Below, in pieces: positions 33,509-39,821 of a stretch of 39,821 nucleotides of DNA (the first letter of the stretch is position 1; each line of letters starts with the position of its first letter). The stretch covers positions 1-39,821 of the forward strand of contig NZ_BDDQ01000024.1 in NCBI RefSeq assembly GCF_002003465.1, in the 5' to 3' direction. The position numbers were made by a program, and so were the translations under genes. The stretch is from Caenibacillus caldisaponilyticus (GTDB lineage: Bacteria; Bacillota; Bacilli; Bacillales; Sporolactobacillaceae). Below the pieces are notes generated by a model that saw only the letters and a list, made by a program, of their open reading frames with translations, did not search any database and had not been told where the DNA came from.

Positions 33509-34123
33509 TCAGGCGCGTAAAATTTTTAAAAAATGATGAAGAATGCGGGCGGTCAATCCCCAAATGGTGTGGTCCCGATAATGATAGAACAGCTCGATGA
33601 TTTGCCTTTCCCGCCATTGATAGGCCTTGCCGCCGACGATTTTTTCAAATGGAAAACCGTCTTCCGGCAGCGGTTGGAGTTTGACGGCATAGCGCTCGGG
33701 CTCGGTCTTTAATAACCAATCGAGCGGGACGGTAAAGAGGGTCTCGACTTCAGCGCTGGGGGTAAAGGTTTCGGTTTGAAGGCAGGCGACATACGGATGC
33801 ACGATGAGTTGGGATGAAGGAAGGTAACGGCCGAGCGTGCCGACCACGAAGAGATCTTCCGGTCGGATGCCGAGTTCTTCGCACGTTTCCCGAATCGCGG
33901 CTTCCCGCGGCGAGCGATCGGTGGCTTCCATTTTTCCGCCCGGAAAACAAATATCGCCGGGTTGGCTTCTTAATTGACGGGATCGTTCTTCAAACAGGAT
34001 GTGCCAATGCCCTTCCCTTAGGATGAGCGGGATGAGGACAGCGGCTTTGACCATTTCATTTTCACCGATCAAATCCTCGGCTTTAATGGCGCTTATCCGT
34101 TTTGATATTTCCGCAATATTCAT
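33509..34123 (-). CDS. NUDIX hydrolase, CoA pyrophosphatase (NudL/YeaB) type
   Basis: The 204-residue protein has the NUDIX box GGKMEATDRSPREAAIRETCEELG (positions about 82-105, G-x5-E-x7-REx2EExG). It is preceded by the CoA-pyrophosphatase signature (LRSQPGDICFPGG), which separates the NudL-like group that cleaves CoA to 4'-phosphopantetheine and 3',5'-ADP. The start is ATG 34123 after AAAGGATGTG. A GAGCC-GTTT-GGCTC hairpin follows the stop codon without a good T-run. It is cytoplasmic and Mg/Mn-dependent by family. It stands between gsaB and an oxidoreductase; this insert is not in the B. subtilis order. Confidence 0.88.
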   Translation of the reverse strand: MNIAEISKRISAIKAEDLIGENEMVKAAVLIPLILREGHWHILFEERSRQLRSQPGDICFPGGKMEATDRSPREAAIRETCEELGIRPEDLFVVGTLGRYLPSSQLIVHPYVACLQTETFTPSAEVETLFTVPLDWLLKTEPERYAVKLQPLPEDGFPFEKIVGGKAYQWRERQIIELFYHYRDHTIWGLTARILHHFLKILRA

Positions 34124-34452
34124 TTTTACACATCCTTTGCCTAACCTCTACACAAGGCCATGCGGTATAACGGAACGTGAGAACTACCGTTAGTATAATG
34201 CGGCCCCTCGCTTTTGTAAAACCCGTCAAATAAATGGAGTTGTCCCTCGATGACGGGGATTTCCTCGGGTTTCGTCTTCTTTTTTTGGTTCTGCTATTTT
34301 ATGTGTGCCTCAGTTATGATGAATTTCCGAAATGAAAGATTTCAGCTGCATCAAAGTGTTTTGTTTGTCTAAGCGTTATACTTTTGCGAAAATGAAAGCA
34401 AAGATGAGTGGGCCAATGGCCAGATCGGCATAATATGAAGGGGTGAAAGTGT
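34124..34452. other. Intergenic region, nothing identified
   Basis: This 329-base stretch separates the divergent NUDIX and MDR genes and must hold both promoters. It is T-rich around 34260-34380. I see no gene, RNA or clear operator. Confidence 0.5.
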
Positions 34453-35448
34453 GTGAAAGCGATTGTTCATGAAGGGCAACCGGGCTTTTCCGGTTTGAAA
34501 TTTGCGGAAATCCCGTCTCCGGCCGTCAAACCCGGAACCGTTAAAGTCCGTTTGAAAACGGCCGGGTTAAATCACCGCGATCTGTTTACGCTCGTGCGTC
34601 ACAAGGCGGATGCGGGCCCCCTCGTCATCGGTTCCGACGGGGCCGGGATCGTCGAAGAAATCGGAGAAGGTGTCTCCGGTTTCCAAAAAGGCGACGAAGT
34701 CGTCATCATTCCGAGCCTCGGATGGCGGAAAAAATCGGCGGCGCCCCCCGAAGGATTTGAAATTCTCGGACTGCCGGATGATGGCACCTTCGCCGAGGAG
34801 ATCGTGGTGCCGGCGGAAAATCTCGCACCGAAACCGCATCACCTCAGCTGGGAGCAAGCCGGTGTCGTTATGTTGGGCGCGCTGACCGCTTATCGGGCGC
34901 TCGTCACGCGCGCACACGTGGCGGCGGGACAAACCGTGCTCATTCCCGGCGTCGGCGGCGGTGTCGCCACGCTGCTCATTCAAATGGCGAAAGCGCTTGG
35001 GGCCAAGGTGATCGTCACGTCGCGCAGTTCCGATAAAAGGGAAAAAGCTTTGGCCCTCGGCGCCGATCGCGCGATTGACTCGAACGGGGATTGGCAGGAA
35101 GCGTTACCGGGCGAAAAGGTCGATGTCGTCATCGAGAGCGTCGGAGCGGCGACGTTTGAAAAATCGTTGTCTCTGTTAAAGCCGGGCGGGATCATCGTCG
35201 TATTCGGCGCCTCCGCGGGCGATGTTGTCCCGTTGAATCTCCGCAATTTCTTTTACGGCCAATATACCTTGATCGGTTCGACGATGGGCAGCATCGAAGA
35301 AGCGCATGAATGCTTGCGATTTATGGAAGAACATCGGATCGCCCCCGTCATCGACAGCGTCTTTCCGCTCCGGGAAGCTGAAGCGGCGCTTCGGAAGCTG
35401 GAGCGCGGCGAACAATTCGGAAAAATCGCGTTGAAAATCGCCGATTGA
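34453..35448 (+). CDS. Zinc-independent MDR-family alcohol dehydrogenase/quinone reductase
   Basis: The 331-residue protein belongs to the medium-chain dehydrogenase superfamily. It has the N-terminal GroES-like domain ([32 protein letters not shown]) and a nucleotide-binding domain with [19 protein letters not shown] (AxxGGVG-type) and a following [14 protein letters not shown] that suggests NADPH. The catalytic-zinc Cys position is Gly/Leu (AGLNHRD) and the four structural-zinc Cys are absent, as in quinone oxidoreductases such as YogA. The start is GTG 34453, with GGGGTGAAAG upstream. The substrate is not predictable. Confidence 0.85.
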   Translation: MKAIVHEGQPGFSGLKFAEIPSPAVKPGTVKVRLKTAGLNHRDLFTLVRHKADAGPLVIGSDGAGIVEEIGEGVSGFQKGDEVVIIPSLGWRKKSAAPPEGFEILGLPDDGTFAEEIVVPAENLAPKPHHLSWEQAGVVMLGALTAYRALVTRAHVAAGQTVLIPGVGGGVATLLIQMAKALGAKVIVTSRSSDKREKALALGADRAIDSNGDWQEALPGEKVDVVIESVGAATFEKSLSLLKPGGIIVVFGASAGDVVPLNLRNFFYGQYTLIGSTMGSIEEAHECLRFMEEHRIAPVIDSVFPLREAEAALRKLERGEQFGKIALKIAD

Positions 35449-35605
35449 CCGTTTGCCCCGCTTTAAAATAAAACGGATCGATACGCGGAGCGGTCGGTGC
35501 CTCAACCGCGGATCGAGCGATTCCCGTTGGCGCGGCCGCTGCACATCCCCATCGATCCGTACATTTTCGCTTTTAAAAACAATCCTTTTAAGGAGGTTCC
35601 CGCCA

Positions 35606-36073
35606 ATGTTGGAAGTGGGAGACAAAGCGCCGGATTTTACGTTGAAATCAACGACCGGCGAAGAAATATCGCTTTCGGATTTTCGTGGAAAAAATGTCGT
35701 GCTCTATTTTTATCCCAAAGACATGACGCCGGGGTGCACGACCGAGGCTTGTGATTTCCGCGATCAGCATGCGGGTTTTGCCGAATTGAATACGGTCGTG
35801 CTCGGAGTGAGCCCCGACCCCGTGGAAAAACACCAACAATTCACGGCCAAACACAATCTTCCGTTTCCGCTTTTGGCCGACGTCGATCATGCCGTCGCCG
35901 AGAAATACGGAGCGTGGCAGCTTAAGAAAAATTTCGGGAAGGAATACATGGGGATTCAACGTTCCACGTTCGTCATCGATAAAGACGGACGGATTGCCAA
36001 AGTATGGCCGAAGGTCAAAGTCGACGGCCATGTCCAAGAAGTTTTGCAATTCGTAGAAGAACATCTCCAATAA
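35606..36073 (+). CDS. bcp: Bcp/PrxQ thiol peroxidase (YgaF)
   Basis: The 155-residue thioredoxin-fold peroxidase reduces hydroperoxides using reducing equivalents from thioredoxin. The atypical 2-Cys motif [13 protein letters not shown] gives peroxidatic Cys44 and resolving Cys49. Pro/Thr residues of the active site and the C-terminal [18 protein letters not shown] region are typical of PrxQ. The start is ATG 35606 after AAGGAGG; the upstream frame is not conserved. In B. subtilis the orthologue ygaF lies between gsaB and perR, as here. No PerR-like box was found in its upstream region. Confidence 0.94.
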   Translation: MLEVGDKAPDFTLKSTTGEEISLSDFRGKNVVLYFYPKDMTPGCTTEACDFRDQHAGFAELNTVVLGVSPDPVEKHQQFTAKHNLPFPLLADVDHAVAEKYGAWQLKKNFGKEYMGIQRSTFVIDKDGRIAKVWPKVKVDGHVQEVLQFVEEHLQ

Positions 36074-36118
36074 AAAAGCCTGCGGAATAATCCTCCCAAT
36101 CAAAAGAGCGCGGAAAAT

Positions 36119-36145
36119 GCGGGAGCCGCTGGCTCCGCTTTTCTC
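36119..36145 (+). terminator. Terminator of bcp
   Basis: GCGGGAGCC-GCT-GGCTCCGC forms a strong stem followed by TTTTCTCT. A second, weaker hairpin GCGG/CCGC with TTTTTT is at 36163-36182. The remaining part of the 342-base gap 36074-36415 shows no gene. Confidence 0.75.
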
Positions 36146-36415
36146 TAAAGAAAAGAGCTGCGGCTCAAACCGCTTTTTTGCGATGGCGAGGAGATTTCCT
36201 CTATTTTTCGATTTTCAGCTTGAGCGCGTGGGCTGCGATCCGGCACATGCGCTGCTTCGCGTTTCACCATGAGTTGATGCGCCAACCGCAGACGCTAAGG
36301 GCCATAATGGAAAGGAAAGCCGGAGCAACCGGTCATTCGATCGCAACTTGCGGGCGATTCGCTTCATTTATGGTTCTATAATCTTGCCAGCGATCATTTA
36401 ATGGGGTGAAGAAGT

Positions 36416-37369
36416 TTGAAAATCGTTTCGAGTGCGCCGATACGAGCGGATTTAAGAGAGCGCCTTCAGGACGGTTATCCGCAACTTTCTTTTTGCTTTC
36501 ACACGAATATTCATGAGGCGGCTGCCGATTTGCGGGACGCGGACGTCTTGATCACATATGGAGAAGATTTGACGCCGGAAATGGTGAAACGTGCGGAGCA
36601 CTTAAAGTGGATCATGGTGATTTCCGCCGGGCTCGATCGGCTGCCGTTTTCGGCGATCAAGGAAAAAGGAATCATGGTGACCAATGCCCGCGGCATACAT
36701 AAAATTCCGATGGCGGAATATGTGTTTGCGGCCATCTTGCAATGGGCGAAAAAGACCAAAAAATGGAACGAACAGCAAGCTAACCACCATTGGGACAAAT
36801 ATGGGGTGAAAATGGAGGAAATCACCGGCCAGCCCATCGCCATCATCGGTGCCGGCGCGATCGGCGGGGAAATCGCCCGGCTGGCCAAAGCGTTCCGCAT
36901 GCCAACCTACGGCGTGAACCGCAGCGGACGTCCAGCCGAATACATCGATCACATGTTTAAAACGGATCGAATGAACGAGGCGTTGAAAGAAGCCAAATAC
37001 GTCGTCGCGGTTTTGCCGCAGACGAAGGAAACCGTCGCTCTGATCGGCCGCGACCAGTTTCGCGCCATGCGTAAGGATGCGCTTTTCATCAATATTGGGC
37101 GCGGGAAAACCGTTGACCAAGCGGCGTTGCTTGAAGCGTTGAAAACCGGAGAGATTGCGGGTGCCGTGTTGGACGTATTTGAGGAAGAACCGCTTGATCC
37201 CGGCCATCCGTTTTGGGACATGGAAAACGTGACGGTCACCCCGCATTTTTCATCAATTACAAGCGAGTATCAACCTCGGGCGCTCGCGATCTTTGAACAA
37301 AATTTGGACGCCTATCTAGCCGGCCGCCGCGATCTGATCAATCTGATCGACTTGGACAGGGGGTATTGA
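36416..37369 (+). CDS. D-2-hydroxyacid dehydrogenase
   Basis: The 317-residue enzyme is of the D-isomer-specific 2-hydroxyacid dehydrogenase family, which interconverts 2-oxo acids and D-2-hydroxyacids with NAD(P)H. Visible are the nucleotide fold IIGAGAIGGEIARLAKAF, followed by NRSGRPAE, where an Arg in place of Asp suggests NADP. The catalytic triad consists of Arg in INIGRGKTV, Glu in LDVFEEEPLD and His in VTPHFSSIT. The start is TTG 36416 after GGGGTGAAG. Translation is coupled to the cobalamin adenosyltransferase gene, since the stop is one base before its ATG. The substrate is unknown. Confidence 0.9.
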   Translation: MKIVSSAPIRADLRERLQDGYPQLSFCFHTNIHEAAADLRDADVLITYGEDLTPEMVKRAEHLKWIMVISAGLDRLPFSAIKEKGIMVTNARGIHKIPMAEYVFAAILQWAKKTKKWNEQQANHHWDKYGVKMEEITGQPIAIIGAGAIGGEIARLAKAFRMPTYGVNRSGRPAEYIDHMFKTDRMNEALKEAKYVVAVLPQTKETVALIGRDQFRAMRKDALFINIGRGKTVDQAALLEALKTGEIAGAVLDVFEEEPLDPGHPFWDMENVTVTPHFSSITSEYQPRALAIFEQNLDAYLAGRRDLINLIDLDRGY

Positions 37370-37370
37370 A

Positions 37371-37922
37371 ATGGCCCGGATCTATACGCGTTCCGGCGAC
37401 AAAGGAACGACGTCATTAGTGTACGGAAAACGGGTGTCGAAAGCGGATCCGCGCGTCGAGGCTTATGGGACGTGCGATGAGGCGAATTCCATGATCGGAT
37501 TGGCGCTGAGTTTTTTGAAAGCGGTCGATTTCGAAGGAAAACAACGGTTTTTATCCGTCATGCATGGCGTGCAAACGACGCTCTTCCACGTCGGCGCGGA
37601 ATTGGCCACGCCCGAAGGAAAAGACGTGCATTGGAAAGTCAGCGAAGAGCACGTTAAGGAATTGGAAACCATAATCGATGAATGGGACGCAAAGCTTCCC
37701 CCGCTGAAGCAGTTCATTTTGCCGGGCGGGAGCCAGGCCGGAGCCGCCTTGCACGTCGCACGCACGATAGTTCGGCGGGCGGAACGGCTCGCGGTCAAAA
37801 TCGAAGAAACCATCAATCCGTTGGCGCTGTCCTATTTAAACCGCCTTTCCGATTTTCTCTTTGTTGCGGCGCGATACGTGAACCATAAATTAAACGCCGC
37901 GGAATCGGTACTTCATCAATGA
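37371..37922 (+). CDS. yvqK: PduO-type cob(I)alamin adenosyltransferase
   Basis: The 183-residue enzyme converts cob(I)alamin and ATP into adenosylcobalamin. It has the family motif YTRSGDKGTTSLVYGKRV, which binds ATP, then RVEAYGTCDEANSMIGLALS and the C-terminal FILPGGSQAGAALHVARTIVRRAERL (positions about 128-152), as in PduO and B. subtilis YvqK. The start is ATG 37371, with GGGGGTATTGA overlapping the previous stop codon. No cobalamin-dependent enzyme or cobalamin riboswitch is visible in this window, so its client lies elsewhere. Confidence 0.93.
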   Translation: MARIYTRSGDKGTTSLVYGKRVSKADPRVEAYGTCDEANSMIGLALSFLKAVDFEGKQRFLSVMHGVQTTLFHVGAELATPEGKDVHWKVSEEHVKELETIIDEWDAKLPPLKQFILPGGSQAGAALHVARTIVRRAERLAVKIEETINPLALSYLNRLSDFLFVAARYVNHKLNAAESVLHQ

Positions 37923-37988
37923 GGAGAAACTTGGTTCTCGATTTTTTAGTTCGATGCGTTTGGAAGCGGCGTGAAGCGACGACCAAAA

Positions 37989-38044
37989 TTGACAGACCGA
38001 CAATATATGTATACAATTGAAATAGCAAATTATAAACATTATCA
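37989..38044 (+). promoter_or_regulatory. perR promoter with autoregulatory PerR box
   Basis: Consensus -35 TTGACA (37989-37994), 17-base spacer and -10 TACAAT (38012-38017). A PerR box TTATAAACATTATCA at 38030-38044 matches TTATAATNATTATAA at all but two positions and overlaps the expected transcription start. A second, imperfect repeat (ATTATCATTTAATAAT) overlaps at 38039-38054. perR is autorepressed in B. subtilis, and this layout fits. Confidence 0.8.
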
Positions 38045-38085
38045 TTTAATAATGGTACCCTTCTTCAGAGGGAGGTGGCAGGGCG

Positions 38086-38526
38086 ATGACAAACGGTCGA
38101 ATTCGAGAAGCGATCAAAACGCTGAGACAATCAGGCGTCCGTATTACCCCACAACGGCATGCCATTTTGGAATATTTGATCGTCTCCATGTCTCACCCGA
38201 CCGCGGATGAGATCTATAAAGCGCTCGAATCGAGATTTCCAAACATGAGCGTCGCGACGGTATACAATAATTTGCGGGTGTTCAAAAAGGTCGGATTGGT
38301 CAAAGAGCTGACTTACGGCGACTCGTCAAGCCGCTTTGATTTCGCCACATCCGATCATTATCATATCATTTGCGAATCCTGCGGCAAAATTGTTGATTTT
38401 CACTATCCGGGTCTCGATGAAGTGGAGACCGTCGCTGAGCATGTCACCGGTTTTTCGGTGAATCATCACCGCATGGAAGTTTACGGTACTTGCCCGGATT
38501 GCCAAGAAAAAGCGGTCAAAAATTGA
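38086..38526 (+). CDS. perR: PerR peroxide-sensing Fur-family repressor
   Basis: PerR represses peroxide-stress genes when bound to Fe or Mn. H2O2 oxidises its metal-ligand histidines when Fe is bound. All five regulatory ligands fall at the B. subtilis positions: His37, Asp85, His91, His93 and Asp104. Asp rather than Glu at 104 distinguishes PerR from Fur. The structural zinc site has Cys96, Cys99, Cys136 and Cys139. The recognition helix [16 protein letters not shown] is intact. The start is ATG 38086 after GGGAGG. The 146-residue protein controls itself and, by operator matches here, probably zosA. The gene is followed by a strong terminator and by ygzB in convergent orientation. Confidence 0.97.
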   Translation: MTNGRIREAIKTLRQSGVRITPQRHAILEYLIVSMSHPTADEIYKALESRFPNMSVATVYNNLRVFKKVGLVKELTYGDSSSRFDFATSDHYHIICESCGKIVDFHYPGLDEVETVAEHVTGFSVNHHRMEVYGTCPDCQEKAVKN

Positions 38527-38582
38527 CCGGCCGTAGAGCGGTCACTGGAAATAGCGGCCACAAACCGGCTGGATAAAACGAA

Positions 38583-38630
38583 GAGGTTGTCGAGCGGCGC
38601 GGCGAAACCGCCCGTGACAACCTCTTTTTT
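38583..38630 (+). terminator. Terminator of perR
   Basis: GAGGTTGTC (38583-38591) pairs exactly with GACAACCTC (38616-38624) and is followed by TTTTTT. The loop holds a smaller GCGG/CCGC stem. Confidence 0.88.
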
Positions 38631-38721
38631 ATGTCAACGGATCGCGCCGTTCGCCGCAAATTCGATTGAATGGGAATATGCGGTCCATCGGCTGATCCCT
38701 GCGCCGTTCAGCGTTTCTTTA

Positions 38722-39108
38722 TTATCCTTTGTGGCGCTGTTCATTTTTTTTGGCTGAAAGGTAACTCTTCCGATTGTATTTTTTATCGAAAGGTTTCCCT
38801 TCCAATTCGGGATCCAAGGTTAACGGTTCGTTGCAAAACATGCACAAATCGACGCGCCCGAGGATTTTCGTCGGCCGCCCGCAATTCGGACAGATGACTT
38901 GTACGGTTTTCACGGACAACATGCCCACCCAAAGGTAGACGAAAGAACTTAGAAAAACCGAAAGAAAACCGAGGATCATCAAGATGGTCATCAAGATGGG
39001 ATGATTTTTAAAAAGCAGCGCAACATACATGATGAAAACGCCGAGGAAAACAAGAATTAAAGCAAAGTTGCGAAATTTATTGACCTTGCTCGTTTTTTTG
39101 AAGAACAT
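38722..39108 (-). CDS. ygzB: YgzB: UPF0295 membrane protein with zinc ribbon
   Basis: The 128-residue protein has two transmembrane segments (FALILVFLGVFIMYVALLF and a second around residues 40-62). A zinc-ribbon-like domain CPNCGRPTKILGRVDLCMFC follows, then EPLTLDPELEG. This is the UPF0295 (B. subtilis YgzB) family, of unknown function, next to perR in both genomes. The start is ATG 39108 after AAGGAGG; the frame extends upstream without conservation. The 355 bases to the insertion sequence (39109-39463) contain nothing I recognise. Confidence 0.9.
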   Translation of the reverse strand: MFFKKTSKVNKFRNFALILVFLGVFIMYVALLFKNHPILMTILMILGFLSVFLSSFVYLWVGMLSVKTVQVICPNCGRPTKILGRVDLCMFCNEPLTLDPELEGKPFDKKYNRKSYLSAKKNEQRHKG

Positions 39109-39463
39109 GCGACCGACCTCCTTGTTAAAGTATACCATAGTTAAACGAAAGCGTTTCAACCTCAGGGCGCTGCGCATGTTCGACAAACGGGACCTTGCGC
39201 CTGAGACGCCAACGACCATTCAAAATCGTTCTTTTAAACGAGTCCATGCATGAAAAACAATAGGAGCGCCGTTGCCTTTATTTCTTTTTTTAATCCAGCT
39301 TCGACAAGATGCGTTTCAACGGCACTCACAATAAAAGGAAATTATTACCATAAAAAATCGTGTCGATCCCCTTGACGATAAAAAAGATGCGTGTTAAATT
39401 TTATATCGTTGTTGCGGCGGACGACGCCGCAAACGATTCGAAAAAGGTTTTGCGATAAACCCT

Positions 39464-39513
39464 CTGTCAAGCGTCAGTGAAAATGTCATACTAACGCGTC
39501 AGTGAATATGTCA
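39464..39513. repeat. Terminal and subterminal repeats of an insertion sequence
   Basis: TGTCA at 39464 begins two near-identical 18-mers, GCGTCAGTGAAAATGTCA (39471-39488) and GCGTCAGTGAATATGTCA (39496-39513), 17 of 18 identical and repeating every 25 bases. Such tandem subterminal sites are transposase-binding sites. They sit just outside the 3' end of the transposase gene, so 39464 or nearby is probably the element's edge. Confidence 0.6.
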
Positions 39514-39542
39514 CTGATATATTTACTTTGACCTCAGTTCAT

Positions 39543-39821
39543 TCAAGCCGGTTTCAGTTCCTTTGAATTCGTGGGCCTATATTTGCGCCAAGGATGATCA
39601 GGTCCTGGCTTGTACGATTTCTTTTCTGAGCTCTCCTTTTTCTTTTCAGGAGTTTTTGCCGCTTTGTTCCGGGTTGCTTCCATCAAGGGGTAGGGCTTAC
39701 CTTTGTACCAGACAAACAGTCTGCCATCCAGCGTTTTTCGGACTTCCACCGGCGTTTTGGCCGGAATGGTTGGACTGGAATTTGGGACGTCGAGGATGTA
39801 CGTTTTTCCTCGGTAGGAGAT
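39543..39821 (-). CDS. C-terminal part of an integrase-core (ISNCY/IS481-like) transposase, cut by window edge
   Basis: The 92 codons visible read ISYRGKTYILDVP..., then a GRLFVWYKGKPYPL strand pair (SH3-like, repeated YRGK/YKGK), then a Lys/Glu/Pro-rich tail ending GPDHPWRKYRP. That barrel plus basic tail with DHPWR is usual at the C-terminus of DDE transposases of the ISNCY/IS481-like group. The catalytic core is outside the window, so family and integrity cannot be settled. Flanking repeats at 39464-39513 support an insertion sequence. Confidence 0.6.
   Translation of the reverse strand: MSYRGKTYILDVPNSSPTIPAKTPVEVRKTLDGRLFVWYKGKPYPLMEATRNKAAKTPEKKKESSEKKSYKPGPDHPWRKYRPTNSKELKPA

Noticed and set aside
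38086-38526. Fur or Zur instead of PerR
   Set aside because: Asp104 and the full PerR ligand set at the B. subtilis positions, plus the neighbours bcp and ygzB, fit PerR.

Overview
The window reads as chromosome of a moderately high-GC, endospore-forming member of the Bacillaceae, probably thermophilic or thermotolerant. It carries a gamma-type spore protein (sspE), the cortex enzyme PdaA, strong AGGAGG ribosome-binding sites with frequent GTG/TTG starts, and a gene order matching the Bacillus subtilis block yfhE/yfhD - recX - yfhH - yfhP - mutY - sspE - ygaC - ygaD - ygaE - gsaB - ygaF(bcp) - perR - ygzB. I could not identify genus or species from sequence alone.

Layout. 1-740: the end of an AT-rich IS3-family element followed by the tail of a gene it seems to have truncated. 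711-9518: zosA (zinc P-type ATPase) under two PerR-like operators, vanZ-like, acyP, a thioredoxin-fold/MFS pair divergent from OsmC and MATE genes, a small Rossmann-fold protein and a YhfC membrane protease. 9700-11502: yfkD and pdaA. 11597-11790: a cluster of DnaA boxes abutting a promoter, then a three-gene SsuABC/TauABC-type ABC importer (11906-14713). 14939-16127: two very small genes (yfhD, yfhE), a GNAT acetyltransferase and, in its upstream region, a tRNA-like element. 16476-23712: recX, yfhH, yfhP, mutY, sspE, an SRAP protein, ygaC, ygaD. 23834-29835: a five-gene peptide ABC importer preceded by a perfect 23-bp palindrome. 30035-39108: ygaE, gsaB, a holin-like type I toxin locus, a NUDIX hydrolase, an MDR reductase, bcp, a D-2-hydroxyacid dehydrogenase, a PduO-type cobalamin adenosyltransferase, perR and ygzB. 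39464-39821: the edge of a second insertion sequence.

How the parts fit. PerR has every diagnostic metal ligand (His37, Asp85, His91, His93, Asp104). PerR-like 7-1-7 boxes lie just downstream of its own promoter, twice upstream of zosA, and once (weaker) over the MFS promoter in the MFS/OsmC intergenic region. With bcp, the window therefore holds much of a peroxide-stress and zinc-homeostasis circuit. MutY, RecX and SRAP concern DNA repair, while SspE and PdaA concern the spore. The least explained parts are the DnaA-box cluster, the tRNA-like RNA, the holin-like toxin locus and the operon-leading palindrome.
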